Positions 17,734-26,578 are shown, counted from the first letter of the stretch. The stretch is 41,499 bases of DNA from Cyanobacteria bacterium M_surface_10_m2_119 (GCA_016882525.1 VGPU01000018.1:1-41499), one strand, 5' to 3'. Made by a program: numbers and translations. Notes: generated by a model not told the origin, from the letters alone.

Positions 17734-18094
17734 CCCAGGGGAGGGAGAAGGTCTCGGGCAAGGCGTCGAACTCGGGGCTGGGCTCAGCCTGACTGATCCT
17801 CGCGGGCCTGATCCCCGAGGAGCCGAGGCGGCCCAATGCAAGCTCGGGCCCATGACCAGGACCGGTGAGGGTGAGCACCATCACGGTGGCCAGGCCCACG
17901 GCGGCGGAGCACACCATGCAGCCCGCAAGCATCAGCGAAAACTCCCGGCGATCGTTGGCCGCCTGCATCAACTGCAGTGCCCAGGCCACCAGGGCGATCA
18001 CCGCCACCACCAGCAGGAAGGCAACCAGAGTGGGGAGGGGGTCAGGCAGGGCGGCCACGGGTGCGGAGAGCAGCTGGAAACCTGCTGTGCTCAA
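17720..18094 (-). CDS. Membrane protein of unknown function, 124 residues
   Basis: MSTAGFQLLSAPVAALPDPL, then two membrane helices: LVAFLLVVAVIALVAWALQL and FSLMLAGCMVCSAAVGLATVMVL (residues about 23-42 and 52-76). A hydrophilic tail of about 45 residues (SPEFDALPETFSLPWDGQL) follows. The short loop QAANDRREF between the helices resembles small conserved cyanobacterial membrane proteins, but I cannot name the family. It overlaps the menG start by 14 bases and follows hisF closely (29 bases), all on the minus strand, so hisF, this gene and menG probably form one operon. Confidence 0.65.
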   Translation of the reverse strand: MSTAGFQLLSAPVAALPDPLPTLVAFLLVVAVIALVAWALQLMQAANDRREFSLMLAGCMVCSAAVGLATVMVLTLTGPGHGPELALGRLGSSGIRPARISQAEPSPEFDALPETFSLPWDGQL

Positions 18095-18123
18095 TGTAAA
18101 GGCCGGTAACGGGCGCCGCGCGC

Positions 18124-18915
18124 TCAGCTGAGGGGCCGAATCGGCAGGCCCCGCGCAAGCAAGTCGGCCTTGATCTGCTCCACGGTGAGCACACCGTCAT
18201 GCAGCAGGGAGGCCAGCAAGGCTGCCGCCGCATGGCCGCCCGCCGGGCCCGGCTCCAGGGCCTGGGCGATGTGGTCGATGCAGCCGGCACCGCCGGAGGC
18301 GATCACCGGCACCTCCACCGCATCGGCCACGGCCCGGGTGAGGGGGAGGTCGTAGCCGGCCTGGGTGCCGTCTCCATCCATCGAGGTGAGCAGGATCTCG
18401 CCGGCGCCGAGGGCCACGACCTGCCGGGCCCAGGCCACCGCATCCAGGCCGGTGTTCTCGCGGCCACCCTTCACATACACATCCCAGCCGGCCGGTTTGC
18501 CCCCGGCAGCGGGCCGGGCCCGGGCATCGATCGCCACCACGATGCACTGGCAGCCGAAGCGCTCGGCGCCGCGGGCCACCAGCTCAGGATCGCGCACGGC
18601 CGAGGAGTTGAGGCTCACCTTGTCGGCGCCGGCCCGCAGCAGCTCGGTGATCCCCTCCACACTGCTGATCCCGCCGCCCACGGTGAAGGGGATGGTGACG
18701 GCCTCGGCGGTGCGGCGCACCAGCTCCACCAGGGTGCCGCGGCCCTGGTGGCTGGCGGCGATGTCGAGGAACACCAGCTCATCGGCCCCCGATGCGCTGT
18801 AGCGGCAGGCCAGCTCCACCGGGTCCCCGGCATCGCGCAGGCCCACGAAGTTCACCCCCTTCACCACCCGGCCATCGGCCACGTCGAGGCAGGGAATGAT
18901 GCGCTTGGCAACCAT
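18124..18915 (-). CDS. hisF: Imidazole glycerol phosphate synthase cyclase subunit
   Basis: TIM-barrel cyclase that, with HisH, makes imidazole glycerol phosphate and AICAR in histidine synthesis. From ATG 18915: [20 protein letters not shown], with the catalytic Asp in CLDV, then [50 protein letters not shown] with the second catalytic Asp, and [17 protein letters not shown]. About 263 residues, normal for the family. A small insertion ([20 protein letters not shown]) after VVAIDA is also usual. The open frame upstream to 19005 is not needed. Confidence 0.97.
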   Translation of the reverse strand: MVAKRIIPCLDVADGRVVKGVNFVGLRDAGDPVELACRYSASGADELVFLDIAASHQGRGTLVELVRRTAEAVTIPFTVGGGISSVEGITELLRAGADKVSLNSSAVRDPELVARGAERFGCQCIVVAIDARARPAAGGKPAGWDVYVKGGRENTGLDAVAWARQVVALGAGEILLTSMDGDGTQAGYDLPLTRAVADAVEVPVIASGGAGCIDHIAQALEPGPAGGHAAAALLASLLHDGVLTVEQIKADLLARGLPIRPLS

Positions 18916-19052
18916 GGGCGGCGGGCAGACGAGACATCGAGGTGGGGCTGAGCAGCAGCGAGCCGGCCCCAAGCGAGCCTGCAATGGCGGAGGCGGCTCC
19001 TCCACCCAGGACCCACTGGTAAGGTTGCGCCACTTTTCAGTCGCGCCGCCCC

Positions 19053-19268
19053 ATGGCCCAGGCTGCCACGATCAACGTCGGTTCCAAGGTGCGCATCGCC
19101 CGCGTGCGCGACCGCATTCCCGCCGACCTGGTGGAGGCCCTCAAGGCCGACGCCACCGGCACCGTGAAGGGCTTCCGCACGGTGGACGGCAAGGGCATCG
19201 GTGTGGTGGTGGAACTCTCCGGCGGCCAGACCGCCTGGTTCTTCGACGACGAAGTCACCCCCGCCTGA
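19053..19268 (+). CDS. petP: Cytochrome b6f subunit PetP (DUF2862)
   Basis: 71 residues: [20 protein letters not shown], then [39 protein letters not shown] and DDEVTPA. This SH3-like small protein fits PetP, a cyanobacteria- and red-algae-specific peripheral subunit of the cytochrome b6f complex involved in electron-transport regulation. The similar-sized NdhO has a different sequence (no WFFDDE), so NdhO is rejected. It is divergent from hisF and followed within 10 bases by chlG. Confidence 0.85.
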   Translation: MAQAATINVGSKVRIARVRDRIPADLVEALKADATGTVKGFRTVDGKGIGVVVELSGGQTAWFFDDEVTPA

Positions 19269-19276
19269 GCTCCCCC

Positions 19277-20257
19277 TTGACCAACAGCCCCAACCCCGAG
19301 GCCAGCGCCGGCTCGGCGGCCCGTCAGCTGCTCGGGATGAAAGGTGCCAGCGGCACCAGCAACATCTGGAAGATCCGGCTGCAGCTGATGAAGCCGGTGA
19401 CCTGGATTCCCTTGATCTGGGGCGTGGTGTGCGGCGCTGCCGCCTCGGGCAATTTCGGCTGGTCGCTGCCGGAGGTGGGGGCCTCGATCGCCTGCATGCT
19501 GATGAGTGGCCCGCTGCTGGCGGGCTACACGCAGACGATCAACGACTACTACGACCGCGAGATCGACGCGATCAACGAGCCCTACCGGCCGATTCCCTCT
19601 GGAGCGATCCCCCTGGGCCAGGTGAAGGCCCAGATCTGGATCCTGCTGCTGGCGGGTCTGGGGGTGGCCTACGGGCTGGACCTCTGGGCCGGGCACACCA
19701 CCCCGGTGCTGCTGCTTCTGGCTCTGGGCGGTTCGTTCGTGAGCTTCATCTATTCGGCACCGCCGCTCAAGCTCAAGCAGAACGGCTGGCTGGGCAACTA
19801 CGCCCTCGGCGCCAGCTACATCGCTCTGCCCTGGTGGGCCGGCCAGGCCCTGTTCGGCCAGCTCACCTGGGCCACCGCCATCCTCACCCTCGCCTATTCC
19901 CTGGCGGGCCTGGGCATCGCCGTGGTGAACGACTTCAAGAGCGTGGAGGGCGATCGGGCCCTGGGGCTGCAGAGCCTGCCGGTGGTGTTCGGCATCGAGA
20001 AGGCCAGCTGGATCAGCGCCGGGATGATCGATCTCTTTCAGCTGGCCATGGTTGCCGTGCTGATCGCCATCGGCCAACATTTCGCTGCCGTGCTCCTGGT
20101 GCTGTTGATCGTGCCCCAGGTCACCTTCCAGGACATCTGGCTGCTGCGCGATCCGGTGGCCTTCGACGTGAAGTATCAGGCCAGTGCCCAGCCCTTTCTC
20201 GTGCTCGGCATGTTGGTGACTGCGCTGGCCATCGGCCACAGCGCTCTGGTGACGTGA
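19277..20257 (+). CDS. chlG: Chlorophyll synthase ChlG
   Basis: UbiA-family prenyltransferase that attaches phytyl or geranylgeranyl to chlorophyllide in the thylakoid membrane. The family start SAARQLLGMKGASGTSNIWK places translation before MKGASG; the first usable codon is TTG 19277, 8 bases after the petP stop, with ATG 19337 as an alternative. The first Asp-rich motif is NDYYDREIDAINEPYRPIPS near residue 95, and the second is VNDFKSVEGDRALGLQSLPV near residue 220. There are about eight membrane helices and 326 residues. The frame extends upstream without a stop but is antisense there. The PBP gene follows after one base. Confidence 0.95.
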   Translation: MTNSPNPEASAGSAARQLLGMKGASGTSNIWKIRLQLMKPVTWIPLIWGVVCGAAASGNFGWSLPEVGASIACMLMSGPLLAGYTQTINDYYDREIDAINEPYRPIPSGAIPLGQVKAQIWILLLAGLGVAYGLDLWAGHTTPVLLLLALGGSFVSFIYSAPPLKLKQNGWLGNYALGASYIALPWWAGQALFGQLTWATAILTLAYSLAGLGIAVVNDFKSVEGDRALGLQSLPVVFGIEKASWISAGMIDLFQLAMVAVLIAIGQHFAAVLLVLLIVPQVTFQDIWLLRDPVAFDVKYQASAQPFLVLGMLVTALAIGHSALVT

Positions 20258-20258
20258 T

Positions 20259-22352
20259 GTGAGCCAGGGCGGCAAGCGGCGGCTTCTGCTCATCGGCCTG
20301 CTGGCGGCCGTGGTCGGCGGCGGCGCCGCCGTGCTCCAGTCGACCGTGGTGCGGGGCTTCGATGGCCTCCTACCCGATGCCCGTGGCATCAGCTACTACA
20401 ACCGCCCCGGCACCCTCACGATCCTGGCGGCGGATGGCCAGGTGGTGCAGAAGCTGGGGCCCGTGAGCCGGGAGAAGCTCAGCAGTGGCGCCATCCCGCC
20501 CCTGGTGGAACAGGCCTTCATCGCCGCCGAGGACCGGCGCTTCTACCAGCACGACGGCGTTGACCTCTACGGCATCAGCCGGGCCTTGGTGCGCAACCTC
20601 TCGCGCGGAGCGGTGGAGGAAGGGGCCAGCACGATCACCCAGCAGCTGGCCCGCACCGTCTTCCTCAGCCAGGACCGCACCCTGATCCGCAAGCTGAAGG
20701 AGGCGGCCCTGGCCGGGAAGCTCGAGCGCCAGCTGAGCAAGCGCCAGATCCTCACCGAGTATCTCAACCTGGTGTATCTGGGCTCGAGTGCCTACGGCGT
20801 CGCCGATGCCGCCTGGATCTACTTCTCCAAGACCCCGGCCCAGCTGAACCTGGAGGAAGCGGCCCTGATCGCCGGCCTGCCTCCGGCCCCCTCGGTGTAT
20901 TCACCGCTGGTGAATCCGCAGCTGGCCCTGCAGCGGCGCTCGGTGGTGCTGCGGCGGATGCAGGAAGCGGGCTTCATCACGGCTGCGGAACTGGAGGCGG
21001 CTGAGAGCGCACCGCTGGCCCTCAAACCAGCCGAACCCAAGTATTGGGTGAGCCGGGCTCCCTACTTCGGCAGCTGGGTGCAGCAGGAGCTGGCCCGGGT
21101 GCTGAGCAAGGAGCAGCTGGAGGTGGGCGGCCTCACGGTGCGCAGCAGCGTGAATCTGGCCTGGCAGGAGGAAGCGCAGCGCACGATCAACAGTTACGCC
21201 AGCGGCGCCATGGAGGGGGCCCTGGTGGCGATGGAGCCGGGCACGGGCCAGGTGCGGGCGCTGGTGGGCGGCACCGACTTCAACACCAGCCAGTTCAACC
21301 GGGCCACCCAGGCCCTGCGCTCGCCGGGCTCCACCTTCAAGATGTTCGTGTATGCGAGCGCCCTGAGCGAGGGCATGGTGCCCGAGCGCACCGTGCGCGA
21401 TTCGGCCCGCTGCTTCGCCGGCTACTGCCCGCGCAACTTCGGCAACAGCTACGCCGGCAGCATCACCATGGTGCGGGCCCTGCAGAAGTCGTCGAACGTG
21501 GTGGCCGTGGCCCTGCTGCAGGAGCTGGGCTTCGACAAGGTGATCGCCACGGCCCGCAGCCTGGGCATCGGCGGCGAGCTGGGCAAGTTCTACCCCCTGG
21601 CCCTCGGTGCCGAGGAGCAGACGGTGCTCGACATGACGGCGGCCTATGCCGGCGTGATCAACCGCGGTGTGTACGTGCCGCCGACGCCCTTCGAGGAGAT
21701 CCTCGGGCCCGATGGCGAGCTGCTCTGGAGCCGGCGGGTGGATGGGGCTCCCGGCAAGCGGGCGCTCGACAGCGATGTGGCCGACGCGCTCACCTGGATG
21801 CTGGAGCAGGCCGTGCGGGCGGGTACCGGCGCGGGGGCAGGACTGCCCGATCGCCCCGTGGCCGGCAAGACCGGCACCTCCGAAGGCGGCCGTGACCTCT
21901 GGTTCATCGGTTCGATCCCCCAGCTCACCACGGGCATCTGGCTGGGCTACGACGACGACCGCAAGACCAACAACACCAGCGTGGTGGCCACCTACGCCTG
22001 GAGCACCTTCATGCGGGCGATCACCAAGGGCCTGCCGGTGCAGGCCTTCCCCCCCAAACCAGCCCTGGCTGACACCTGGAAAGCCGGCAAGAAACGGCCG
22101 CCGGCCCCGAGCAGCCGCTGGCAGCCGAACGCGGAGGAACGCCGCGAGCCGGCCGAGGAGCCCCAGTGGCGTCCTGATCCCAACTGGACCCCGGAACCCC
22201 AGCCCAGCGCCCCGGCACCGGCGGCCCCCGAGCCCCCGCCCCAGCCGGCCGCGCCGGCCCCGGCCCCGGCCCCCGAACCGGTGGCACCGCCGCCACCGCC
22301 ACCGCCCGAGCCCCCCTCACCGCCCGAGCCCCCCTCGCCGCCGGGCCCCTGA
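20259..22352 (+). CDS. Class A penicillin-binding protein (PBP1A-like)
   Basis: Bifunctional peptidoglycan glycosyltransferase/transpeptidase, single N-terminal membrane anchor (RLLLIGLLAAVVGGGAAVL). GTG 20259 start, one base after the chlG stop. Glycosyltransferase domain (about residues 50-230): AAEDRRFYQHDGVDLYGISR with the catalytic Glu, EEGASTITQQLARTVF and RQILTEYLNLVYLGSSAYG. Transpeptidase domain (about 310-610): catalytic Ser in SPGSTFKMFVYAS, SSNVVA and KTGTSEGG. The last 75 residues are a Pro/Ala-rich low-complexity tail (repeated PEPP, PAPAPAP and PPPPPPEPPSPPEPPS). That tail lies opposite the 3' end of rsmB. Confidence 0.95.
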   Translation: MSQGGKRRLLLIGLLAAVVGGGAAVLQSTVVRGFDGLLPDARGISYYNRPGTLTILAADGQVVQKLGPVSREKLSSGAIPPLVEQAFIAAEDRRFYQHDGVDLYGISRALVRNLSRGAVEEGASTITQQLARTVFLSQDRTLIRKLKEAALAGKLERQLSKRQILTEYLNLVYLGSSAYGVADAAWIYFSKTPAQLNLEEAALIAGLPPAPSVYSPLVNPQLALQRRSVVLRRMQEAGFITAAELEAAESAPLALKPAEPKYWVSRAPYFGSWVQQELARVLSKEQLEVGGLTVRSSVNLAWQEEAQRTINSYASGAMEGALVAMEPGTGQVRALVGGTDFNTSQFNRATQALRSPGSTFKMFVYASALSEGMVPERTVRDSARCFAGYCPRNFGNSYAGSITMVRALQKSSNVVAVALLQELGFDKVIATARSLGIGGELGKFYPLALGAEEQTVLDMTAAYAGVINRGVYVPPTPFEEILGPDGELLWSRRVDGAPGKRALDSDVADALTWMLEQAVRAGTGAGAGLPDRPVAGKTGTSEGGRDLWFIGSIPQLTTGIWLGYDDDRKTNNTSVVATYAWSTFMRAITKGLPVQAFPPKPALADTWKAGKKRPPAPSSRWQPNAEERREPAEEPQWRPDPNWTPEPQPSAPAPAAPEPPPQPAAPAPAPAPEPVAPPPPPPPEPPSPPEPPSPPGP

Positions 22353-23755
22353 TCGAGGCCTGCAGCAAGCTCTTCGCCGCTGGCGGCGCGCTCCAGCACG
22401 GCTGCAAAAAAGCCATCGCCCGCCTCGCCCGCGCTCGCCCCCCCGGGCCACCACTGGCGGGCACTGCGGAGATGCAGCTGGGGCTGCTCGGCCTGCAGGG
22501 CCGCGATCAGCTCGCCGTTTTCCGCCGGGTGCACCGTGCAGGTGGCGTACACCAGCAGGCCGCCCGGACGCAGCAGCGGCAGCAGGCCCTCCAGCAGGGC
22601 CCGCTGCACCGCCACCAGCTCGGCGATCGCCGCCGGCTCGATCCGCCAGCGGGCATCGGCGTGGCGGGCGAGGGTACCCAGGCCCGAGCAGGGCGCATCG
22701 ATCAGGATGCGGTCGAATGACCCGATCCAGTCGGGGCGCTCCCGCGCCAGTTGGCTGGCATCGGCCACGAGGGGCCGCAGGCTGGTGACCCCCAGCCGCT
22801 CGGCATTGCGCTGTAGGCGCCGCAGGCGGGCCTCGGCGCGATCCACTGCCCAGATCTCGCCTTGATCGCCAATCAGCTCGGCCAGGTGGGTGCTCTTGCC
22901 GCCCGGGGCGGCGCAGGCATCGAGGATGCGCTGGCCCGGTGCCGGCTCGAGCAGGGGGGCGATGCGCTGGGCGCTGCGGTCCTGCACGAACCAGTGGCCC
23001 TCGCCATAGCCCGGCAGCTGGCGCAGGTCGCCCACCCGGCCGCTCAGGCCGATCCCCTGGGGTTCGGGCAGGGGATCGGCGGCCACACCCGCCGCCTGCA
23101 GGGCGGCCAGCACCTGGTCGCGGCTGGCCCGCAGGGGATTCACCCGCAGGTCCAGGCTGGGGGGCCTGTTGCAGCTGGCGGCGAAGGCGTCGGCCCGCTC
23201 GGGCTCCAGCCACTGCAGCAGCCGCTCCGCCAGCCAGGCGGGCAGGGAATGGCGCAGGCCCAGGGCGGTGGCGGGGGCCACGGCCTCCCCCTCCAGCTGG
23301 GGCAGGCCCTGCCATGGCGGCGCACCGGCGGGCAGATCGGCGCGGCGGCGCAGCAGCGCCCGCAGCAGCCCATTGGCCACGGGCGCCAGGCGCCCCAGGC
23401 CGGCCCGCTTGGCCAGCTCCACGGTGGTGTTCACGGCGGCGGCCGCCGGCACCCGCGCGCTGAACAGCAGCTGGTAGCAACCGAGATGCAACAGCCAGCG
23501 CAAGCGGGGGGGCTGGCGTGCGGCCGGCACCTTGCCGAGGGCGTCGAGCCAGGCGTCGAGCAGCCGGCGCTGGCGGATGGCGCCATAGGCCAGTTCCGTG
23601 GCCAGGGCGCGGTCGGCGGGCTCCAGGGGCAGGCGGTTGAGCTCCCGCTCCAGGGCGCCGTCGGCGTAGGCCCCCGCCGCCACCGCCTGCAACACCTGCC
23701 AGGCCAGCTGGCGCGGCGCCAGGCCGATCGGGGCTGCCTCAACCGTCAACCGCAT
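21992..23755 (-). CDS. rsmB: 16S rRNA m5C967 methyltransferase RsmB/Sun-like, with abnormal tail
   Basis: Methylates a cytosine of 16S rRNA using SAM. From ATG 23755 (MRLTVEAAPIGLAPRQLAWQ): N-terminal NusB-like RNA-binding domain (LPLEPADRALATELAYGAIR, VNTTVELAKRAGLGRLAPVA), then the methyltransferase domain with QRILDACAAPGGKSTHLAEL, DAPCSGLGTLARHADARW and the catalytic YATCTVHPAENGELI. The known fold ends near GDGFFAAVLERA (about base 22385). The frame has no stop there and runs about 130 residues further as a Gly/Ser-rich tail, antisense to the Pro-rich tail of the PBP gene, to a TAG at 21992. The real stop may have been lost; the start overlaps the alkyltransferase-like gene by 17 bases. 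Confidence 0.9.
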   Translation of the reverse strand: MRLTVEAAPIGLAPRQLAWQVLQAVAAGAYADGALERELNRLPLEPADRALATELAYGAIRQRRLLDAWLDALGKVPAARQPPRLRWLLHLGCYQLLFSARVPAAAAVNTTVELAKRAGLGRLAPVANGLLRALLRRRADLPAGAPPWQGLPQLEGEAVAPATALGLRHSLPAWLAERLLQWLEPERADAFAASCNRPPSLDLRVNPLRASRDQVLAALQAAGVAADPLPEPQGIGLSGRVGDLRQLPGYGEGHWFVQDRSAQRIAPLLEPAPGQRILDACAAPGGKSTHLAELIGDQGEIWAVDRAEARLRRLQRNAERLGVTSLRPLVADASQLARERPDWIGSFDRILIDAPCSGLGTLARHADARWRIEPAAIAELVAVQRALLEGLLPLLRPGGLLVYATCTVHPAENGELIAALQAEQPQLHLRSARQWWPGGASAGEAGDGFFAAVLERAASGEELAAGLDQGPGGEGGSGGEGGSGGGGGGGATGSGAGAGAGAAGWGGGSGAAGAGALGWGSGVQLGSGRHWGSSAGSRRSSAFGCQRLLGAGGRFLPAFQVSARAGLGGKACTGRPLVIARMKVLQA

Positions 23756-24104
23756 CCTCCAGGGGTGGAACCCACAGATAGCGCCCCAGGGGCAGGCGGC
23801 CCTGGCCGTCCACCGGGATCCCCTCGGCGCGCAGCAGCTCGGCCTGGATCCAGTCGCTGCCCTCCCGGCTGGGGGTGAAGCTGATCTGCCCCCTGGCATT
23901 CACCACCCGCTGCCAGGGCACGTTCGACGGCAGGGGCAGGCGCCGCAGGGCCCAGCCCACCTGGCGGGCACAGCCGTAGGCGCCGATCAGCTCGGCGATC
24001 TGGCCGTAGGTGGCCAGCCGGCCGCGGGGAATGCGGCCCACGGCGGCGTAGACACGCTGGTCAAACCCGGCCGCGGCGGGCAACTCGGAACTCCCAGGTG
24101 GCAT
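23739..24104 (-). CDS. Alkyltransferase-like protein (ATL, MGMT fold without catalytic Cys)
   Basis: 121 residues from ATG 24104: FDQRVYAAVGRIPRGRLATY, GQIAELIGAYGCARQVGWAL, then VPWQRVVNARGQISFTPS. In active O6-alkylguanine transferases the motif is PCHRV; here PWQRV replaces the catalytic Cys with Trp, the hallmark of ATL proteins, which bind alkylated guanine and hand it to nucleotide-excision repair. The DNA-binding RxVGxAL helix is kept. It is the upstream partner of rsmB with a 17-base overlap, so they are cotranscribed. Confidence 0.88.
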   Translation of the reverse strand: MPPGSSELPAAAGFDQRVYAAVGRIPRGRLATYGQIAELIGAYGCARQVGWALRRLPLPSNVPWQRVVNARGQISFTPSREGSDWIQAELLRAEGIPVDGQGRLPLGRYLWVPPLEDAVDG

Positions 24105-24185
24105 CCCCGGCAGGCGCGGCACCGTGAAATCCTGGCGTGGCCGGGCCCGAACGCCCAAAGGTGGCGGATTGATGCGTCGCAGCCG

Positions 24186-24347
24186 ATGTGCAGCACCCTC
24201 ACCCTCGACGCCGATGTGCTGACAACGGCAAAGGTGCTGGCCCGGCGCCAGGCTCAGCGCAACGGCTTGCCCCTTCTGCACCCTCAACCTGGCGGAGCGC
24301 CGATGGATCTGGAGCTGGTGAAGCAACTGCGCGACGAGGCGCCGTGA
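24186..24347 (+). pseudogene. Remnant of a VapB-type antitoxin
   Basis: 53-codon ORF MCSTLTLDADVLTTAKVLAR, then QRNGLPLLHPQPGGAPMDLE and LVKQLRDEAP. The first part matches the ribbon-helix-helix start of VapB-like antitoxins (xTTLTLDDDVLxxAKxLA) and the last part matches their toxin-binding tail (GLPLLPxxPGG...LRDEAP). The linker of about 25 residues normally between them is missing, so this is an in-frame internal deletion. No PIN-domain toxin follows. It lies between the ATL gene and the first DUF4143 ATPase. Confidence 0.55.
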
Positions 24348-24451
24348 CCAGCCCGGACGCCCTTTGCACCGCTCTGATACCGATCTCCTGGCCCTGGAAG
24401 CCCTACCAACAGCGAACTGCCCCTGCCCCAAACTCCCGAGTGCCCCCAATT

Positions 24452-24488
24452 CTGTACATATCCACGATTCAACACGGAATTTGTACAG
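24452..24488 (+). promoter_or_regulatory. Inverted repeat before the first DUF4143 ATPase gene
   Basis: Arms CTGTACATAT (24452-24461) and ATTTGTACAG (24479-24488) match at 9 of 10 positions, separated by 17 bases. The right arm ends 5 bases before the ATG at 24494. The position fits an autoregulatory operator or a promoter-proximal dyad. If it is an operator overlapping the start, ATG 24515 may be the true start. Confidence 0.45.
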
Positions 24489-24493
24489 TCTGA

Positions 24494-25732
24494 ATGCGGG
24501 CAGCGCGCGAACCCATGGCAATACAACCCTCGGCGGCGGACACCTCAGCGACGCTCCTCCCCAGGCACCTGGCACGCACCCTGCAGCGATTGGCTGAGGG
24601 CTTCCCCGTAGTGGCGATCACCGGTCCGCGCCAATCGGGCAAAACCACCCTGGCTCGACAGCTGTTCGCGGAGCTGGCCTACGTGTCGCTGGAGGATCCG
24701 ATCGAACGCGCATTCGCAGAAGACGACCCTCGCGGTTTTCTGGCGCGCTTCCAGGCTGGAGCCGTGTTCGATGAAGCCCAACGCTGGCCCGACCTCTTCT
24801 CGCACCTGCAGCTGCTGGTGGATCAGGAGCGGCAAGCTGGTCGGTTCGTGCTCACCGGTTCCCAGCAGTTCAACCTGATGGCCGGCGTGAGCCAAAGCCT
24901 GGCCGGACGGGTGGGGCTGGCGCGCCTATTGCCCTTAGCCCTGGCCGAACGCCCTGCCACAGACCTGCAGGCCTGGAGTAGTGACGATGCCATCCTGCGG
25001 GGCGGCTATCCGGAACTGCTGAAGCCAGCGCTGCGGCCCCAGGACTGGTTTTCGGCCTACGTGGCCACCTACCTGGAGCGCGATGTGCGCCAACTGGTGC
25101 GGGTGCAGGATCTGAGCCGGTTTCAGCGCTTTCTCCGCCTCTGCGCTGGGCGCACCGGCCAGCTGCTCAATCTCAGCAACCTGGCTACGGAAACCGGCAT
25201 CAGCCAAAGCACAGCCAGCAATTGGCTGGCGGTGCTGGAGGCCAGCGATGTGGTGTTCCGCCTGCCGCCGTACTTCGAGAACTTCGGGAAACGGCTGGTG
25301 AAAACCCCGAAGCTCTACCTGGTGGATTCAGGTCTGGCCTGCTGGCTGCTGGGCATCCACACGCCTGAGAGCTTGGCTCTGCACCCGCTGCGGGGGGCCC
25401 TCTTCGAAACGTTGATCGTGGGCGAGGTGCTGAAGGCGCGGCTGAATCAGGGGCTGGCCCCGGAGCTTTACTTTTGGCGCGACAACCATGGCCTGGAGGT
25501 GGATCTGCTGCTCGCTACCGACAACCGCCTTCAGCCGATTGAGGTGAAATCCGGCCAGACCATCACCCGCGACCTCCTCAAGGCAGCCTGCCGGGCTCCC
25601 AGTGCGATAACGGCACCCTGGCAGACCCCTTGGCTGGTGTATGGGGGCAACGAGAACCAAACGCGCCATGCGGTGGAGGTGATCAGCTGGCAACACATCG
25701 GCGCCCGGCTGAACCCTGGCTGCGCCAGCTGA
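24494..25732 (+). CDS. AAA ATPase with DUF4143 (copy 1)
   Basis: 412 residues. AAA_14-type ATPase: Walker A AITGPRQSGKTTLARQLF near residue 45, Walker B GAVFDEAQRWPDL near residue 95, the sensor RFVLTGSQQFNLM, then SLAGRVGLARLLPLALAE and RGGYPELL. The second half holds a winged-helix-like part (TGISQSTASNWLAVLEASD) and DUF4143, a PD-(D/E)XK-like fold with FWRDNHGLEVDLLLATDN, LQPIEVKSGQT. The E-VDLLL...IEVKSG arrangement keeps nuclease-like residues. These proteins are widespread in accessory DNA and have no agreed function. A paralog lies at 28208. Start ATG 24494 or 24515. Confidence 0.88.
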   Translation: MRAAREPMAIQPSAADTSATLLPRHLARTLQRLAEGFPVVAITGPRQSGKTTLARQLFAELAYVSLEDPIERAFAEDDPRGFLARFQAGAVFDEAQRWPDLFSHLQLLVDQERQAGRFVLTGSQQFNLMAGVSQSLAGRVGLARLLPLALAERPATDLQAWSSDDAILRGGYPELLKPALRPQDWFSAYVATYLERDVRQLVRVQDLSRFQRFLRLCAGRTGQLLNLSNLATETGISQSTASNWLAVLEASDVVFRLPPYFENFGKRLVKTPKLYLVDSGLACWLLGIHTPESLALHPLRGALFETLIVGEVLKARLNQGLAPELYFWRDNHGLEVDLLLATDNRLQPIEVKSGQTITRDLLKAACRAPSAITAPWQTPWLVYGGNENQTRHAVEVISWQHIGARLNPGCAS

Positions 25733-25811
25733 GCCCCACAGCACGCCCACCCTCAGCCAGCTGAAGGCGCTGGCCGAAGCTGGAACCACCCGTTCCGCGC
25801 CTCCCCGCCCG

Positions 25812-26501
25812 ATGCCCCTGCTGCCGCGCCGCTTCGAACGCCTCAAGGCCGTGCTCGATCGGCGCATGGGCGATCTCACGGTGCTGCTTGAGCACGTGGA
25901 CAAGCCCCACAACCTCTCGGCGATCCTGCGCAGCTGCGATGCGGTGGGGGTGCTGGAGGCGCACGCGGTGTGCCTGGCCGGGCGGCTGCCCACCTTCAAC
26001 AGCACGGCCCAGGGCAGCCAGAAGTGGGTGCCGCTGCACCGGCACGATTCCAGCGCCGAGGCGCTGCAGGGGCTCAAGGCCCGGGGCTTCAAGGTGTACG
26101 GCACGATGCTCAGCGACACGGCGGTCGACTACCGCAGCTGCGACTTCACCGGCCCCACGGCCTTCGTGCTGGGGGCCGAAAAGTGGGGCCTCAGCCCAGA
26201 GGCGGCGGCGCTGGTGGATCAGGGAGTGATCATTCCGATGCAGGGCATGGTGCAGTCGCTGAACGTGAGCGTGGCCACGGCGACGCTGCTGTTTGAGGCC
26301 CTGCGCCAGCGCCAGGCGGCCGGCCTGGTGCCCGCGGCGGGCGAGGGGGTGGAGCCGGAGCGCTACGGGCGCCTGCTGTTCGAATGGGCCTATCCCCAGG
26401 TGGCGGCCTGGTGCCAGCGGGAGGGGCGCCCCTATCCAACCCTCGACGCGGAAGGGGCGATCGCCGAGGAGCTGCCGCGCACGCTCAGGCTGCGGTGCTG
26501 A
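25812..26501 (+). CDS. trmH: tRNA (guanosine-18-2'-O)-methyltransferase TrmH
   Basis: SpoU-family knotted methyltransferase that methylates the 2'-OH of G18 in the tRNA D-loop. 229 residues: LLEHVDKPHNLSAILRSCDA (motif 1 with the catalytic Arg), AFVLGAEKWGLSPEAAALVD (motif 2) and IIPMQGMVQSLNVSVATATL (motif 3) are all intact. The C-terminal extension (EWAYPQVAAWCQREGRPYPT) is typical of TrmH. A core gene set between accessory genes, 79 bases after the ATPase gene. Confidence 0.93.
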   Translation: MPLLPRRFERLKAVLDRRMGDLTVLLEHVDKPHNLSAILRSCDAVGVLEAHAVCLAGRLPTFNSTAQGSQKWVPLHRHDSSAEALQGLKARGFKVYGTMLSDTAVDYRSCDFTGPTAFVLGAEKWGLSPEAAALVDQGVIIPMQGMVQSLNVSVATATLLFEALRQRQAAGLVPAAGEGVEPERYGRLLFEWAYPQVAAWCQREGRPYPTLDAEGAIAEELPRTLRLRC

Positions 26502-26510
26502 GGGGGGGGT

Positions 26511-26538
26511 GCTGAAGCGGCGTTGCTGAAGCGGCGTT
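26511..26538 (+). repeat. 14-bp tandem repeat, two copies
   Basis: The unit GCTGAAGCGGCGTT occurs at 26511-26524 and again at 26525-26538, just after the trmH stop. A third, diverged piece (GTGCTGAGG) precedes it. Noncoding; could arise by slippage. Confidence 0.8.
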
Positions 26539-26578
26539 GCCGGATCGGCGCTGCCACCCAGACCGCACGAGCAAGCCG

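Noticed and set aside
19053-19268. NdhO subunit of the NDH-1 complex
   Set aside because: Size is similar, but the WFFDDE end and the [11 protein letters not shown] start match DUF2862/PetP instead.
23739-24104. Active O6-methylguanine-DNA methyltransferase
   Set aside because: The catalytic Cys of PCHR is replaced by Trp (PWQR), so this is an ATL protein.
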